Source: an uncultured Bacteroides sp. (lineage in GTDB: Bacteria; Bacteroidota; Bacteroidia; Bacteroidales; Bacteroidaceae). From it: a DNA stretch of 36,012 nucleotides. The first letter of the stretch is position 1. Each line of letters starts with the position of its first letter. The notes beneath the pieces are model-generated. The model was given only the letters and a program-made list of their open reading frames with translations, was not told the DNA's origin and searched no databases. Below are positions 35,778 through 36,012 of the stretch, piece by piece. Position numbers and translations under genes: made by a program. Where the stretch lies: positions 1 through 36,012 of the forward strand of contig CAMAFR010000023.1 of assembly GCA_945833835.1 (NCBI GenBank), written 5' to 3'.

Positions 35778-36012
35778 AATCCTAACAAGTCACTGAGGTC
35801 AAGAAGCGTCAATCGGACAACTACGCTGCCTGACCCTTCAAGACAACGTACGCCCCATTCAAGTCAAGATGGCACTTACTACGACGCTGGATATTTCGGA
35901 ACCGGGAGCGGCATATCGTCAATGGCCTTGCCATTTTTATATGCATTACTGGAACAAATCCAAGGAAGGACCAAGACCGTATCCGTCTTCATCGTTCAGC
36001 CTGGGCTGAACG
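35778..36012. other. Right-edge region with no recognised gene
   Basis: AT-richer than the core. Two + strand frames stay open to or near the window edge but show no family pattern and no good start codon. The last 20 bases (35993-36012) form an inverted repeat, CGTTCAGCC / GGCTGAACG around TG, which could be a terminator stem or an element end continuing outside the window. Confidence 0.4.

Overview
The window looks like chromosomal DNA from a gut-type member of the Bacteroidales (Bacteroidota). Several promoters fit the Bacteroides -33/-7 consensus (TTTG, a 19-20 nt spacer, then TAnnTTTG), ribosome-binding sites are weak, and the genes (HtpG, ClpC, GyrA, class I ketol-acid reductoisomerase, E. 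coli-type IlvD) have the Bacteroidota look. The core genes are fairly GC-rich. Two stretches are visibly AT-richer: about 26.5-30.2 kb and about 35.4-36.0 kb.

Layout. 1-1748 (-): N-terminal 582 codons of a CzcA-type heavy-metal RND pump, cut by the window edge. 2018-4063 (-): htpG with a terminator. 4315-5652 (+): a pRiA4b ORF-3-like protein with a tandem acidic repeat. 5700-8240 (-): clpC. 8514-12291 (+): gyrA, carrying Leu at the quinolone hot-spot residue 82, then a periplasmic TPR protein. 12377-13033 (+): a CBM9-like protein. 13055-18514 (-): lon, tgt, an LptF/LptG-type permease and an SprT-like protease in one tight row. 18768-19481 (+): tRNA1(Val) methyltransferase. 19564-25821 (+): branched-chain amino-acid operon ilvD-ilvB-ilvN-thioesterase-ilvC, preceded by a complete attenuator: promoter, 30-codon Ile/Val/Leu-rich leader peptide, antiterminator pairing and terminator. 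25957-26475 (+): nitroreductase-like protein.

26529-29959 (-) is an AT-rich three-gene cassette: a DUF262 protein, an OLD-like/DUF3696 AAA ATPase, and a protein whose C-terminus carries the D-x2-H-G-x2-E ... H-x-G pattern of colicin E3-type ribosomal RNases. The genes overlap by 8 and 14 nt, have their own well-formed promoter, and sit directly downstream of tRNA-Asp(GUC). I read it as a candidate anti-phage system with an rRNA- or RNA-cleaving effector. It is the most interesting locus here.

30231-35431: tRNA-Asp, a GNAT acetyltransferase and recR (-); a sodium:solute symporter (+); then an rRNA/tRNA 2'-O-methyltransferase, a DAACS symporter and a small basic protein (-), the last three joined by two ATGA stop/start overlaps. 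The last ~500 bp hold a probable frameshifted small membrane-protein gene and nothing else I recognise.

How the parts work together: the ilv block makes valine, isoleucine and leucine precursors and appears to sense charged branched-chain tRNA through its leader. Lon, ClpC and HtpG cover protein quality control. The DUF262/ATPase/E3-like trio would be an accessory defence module inserted between housekeeping genes.
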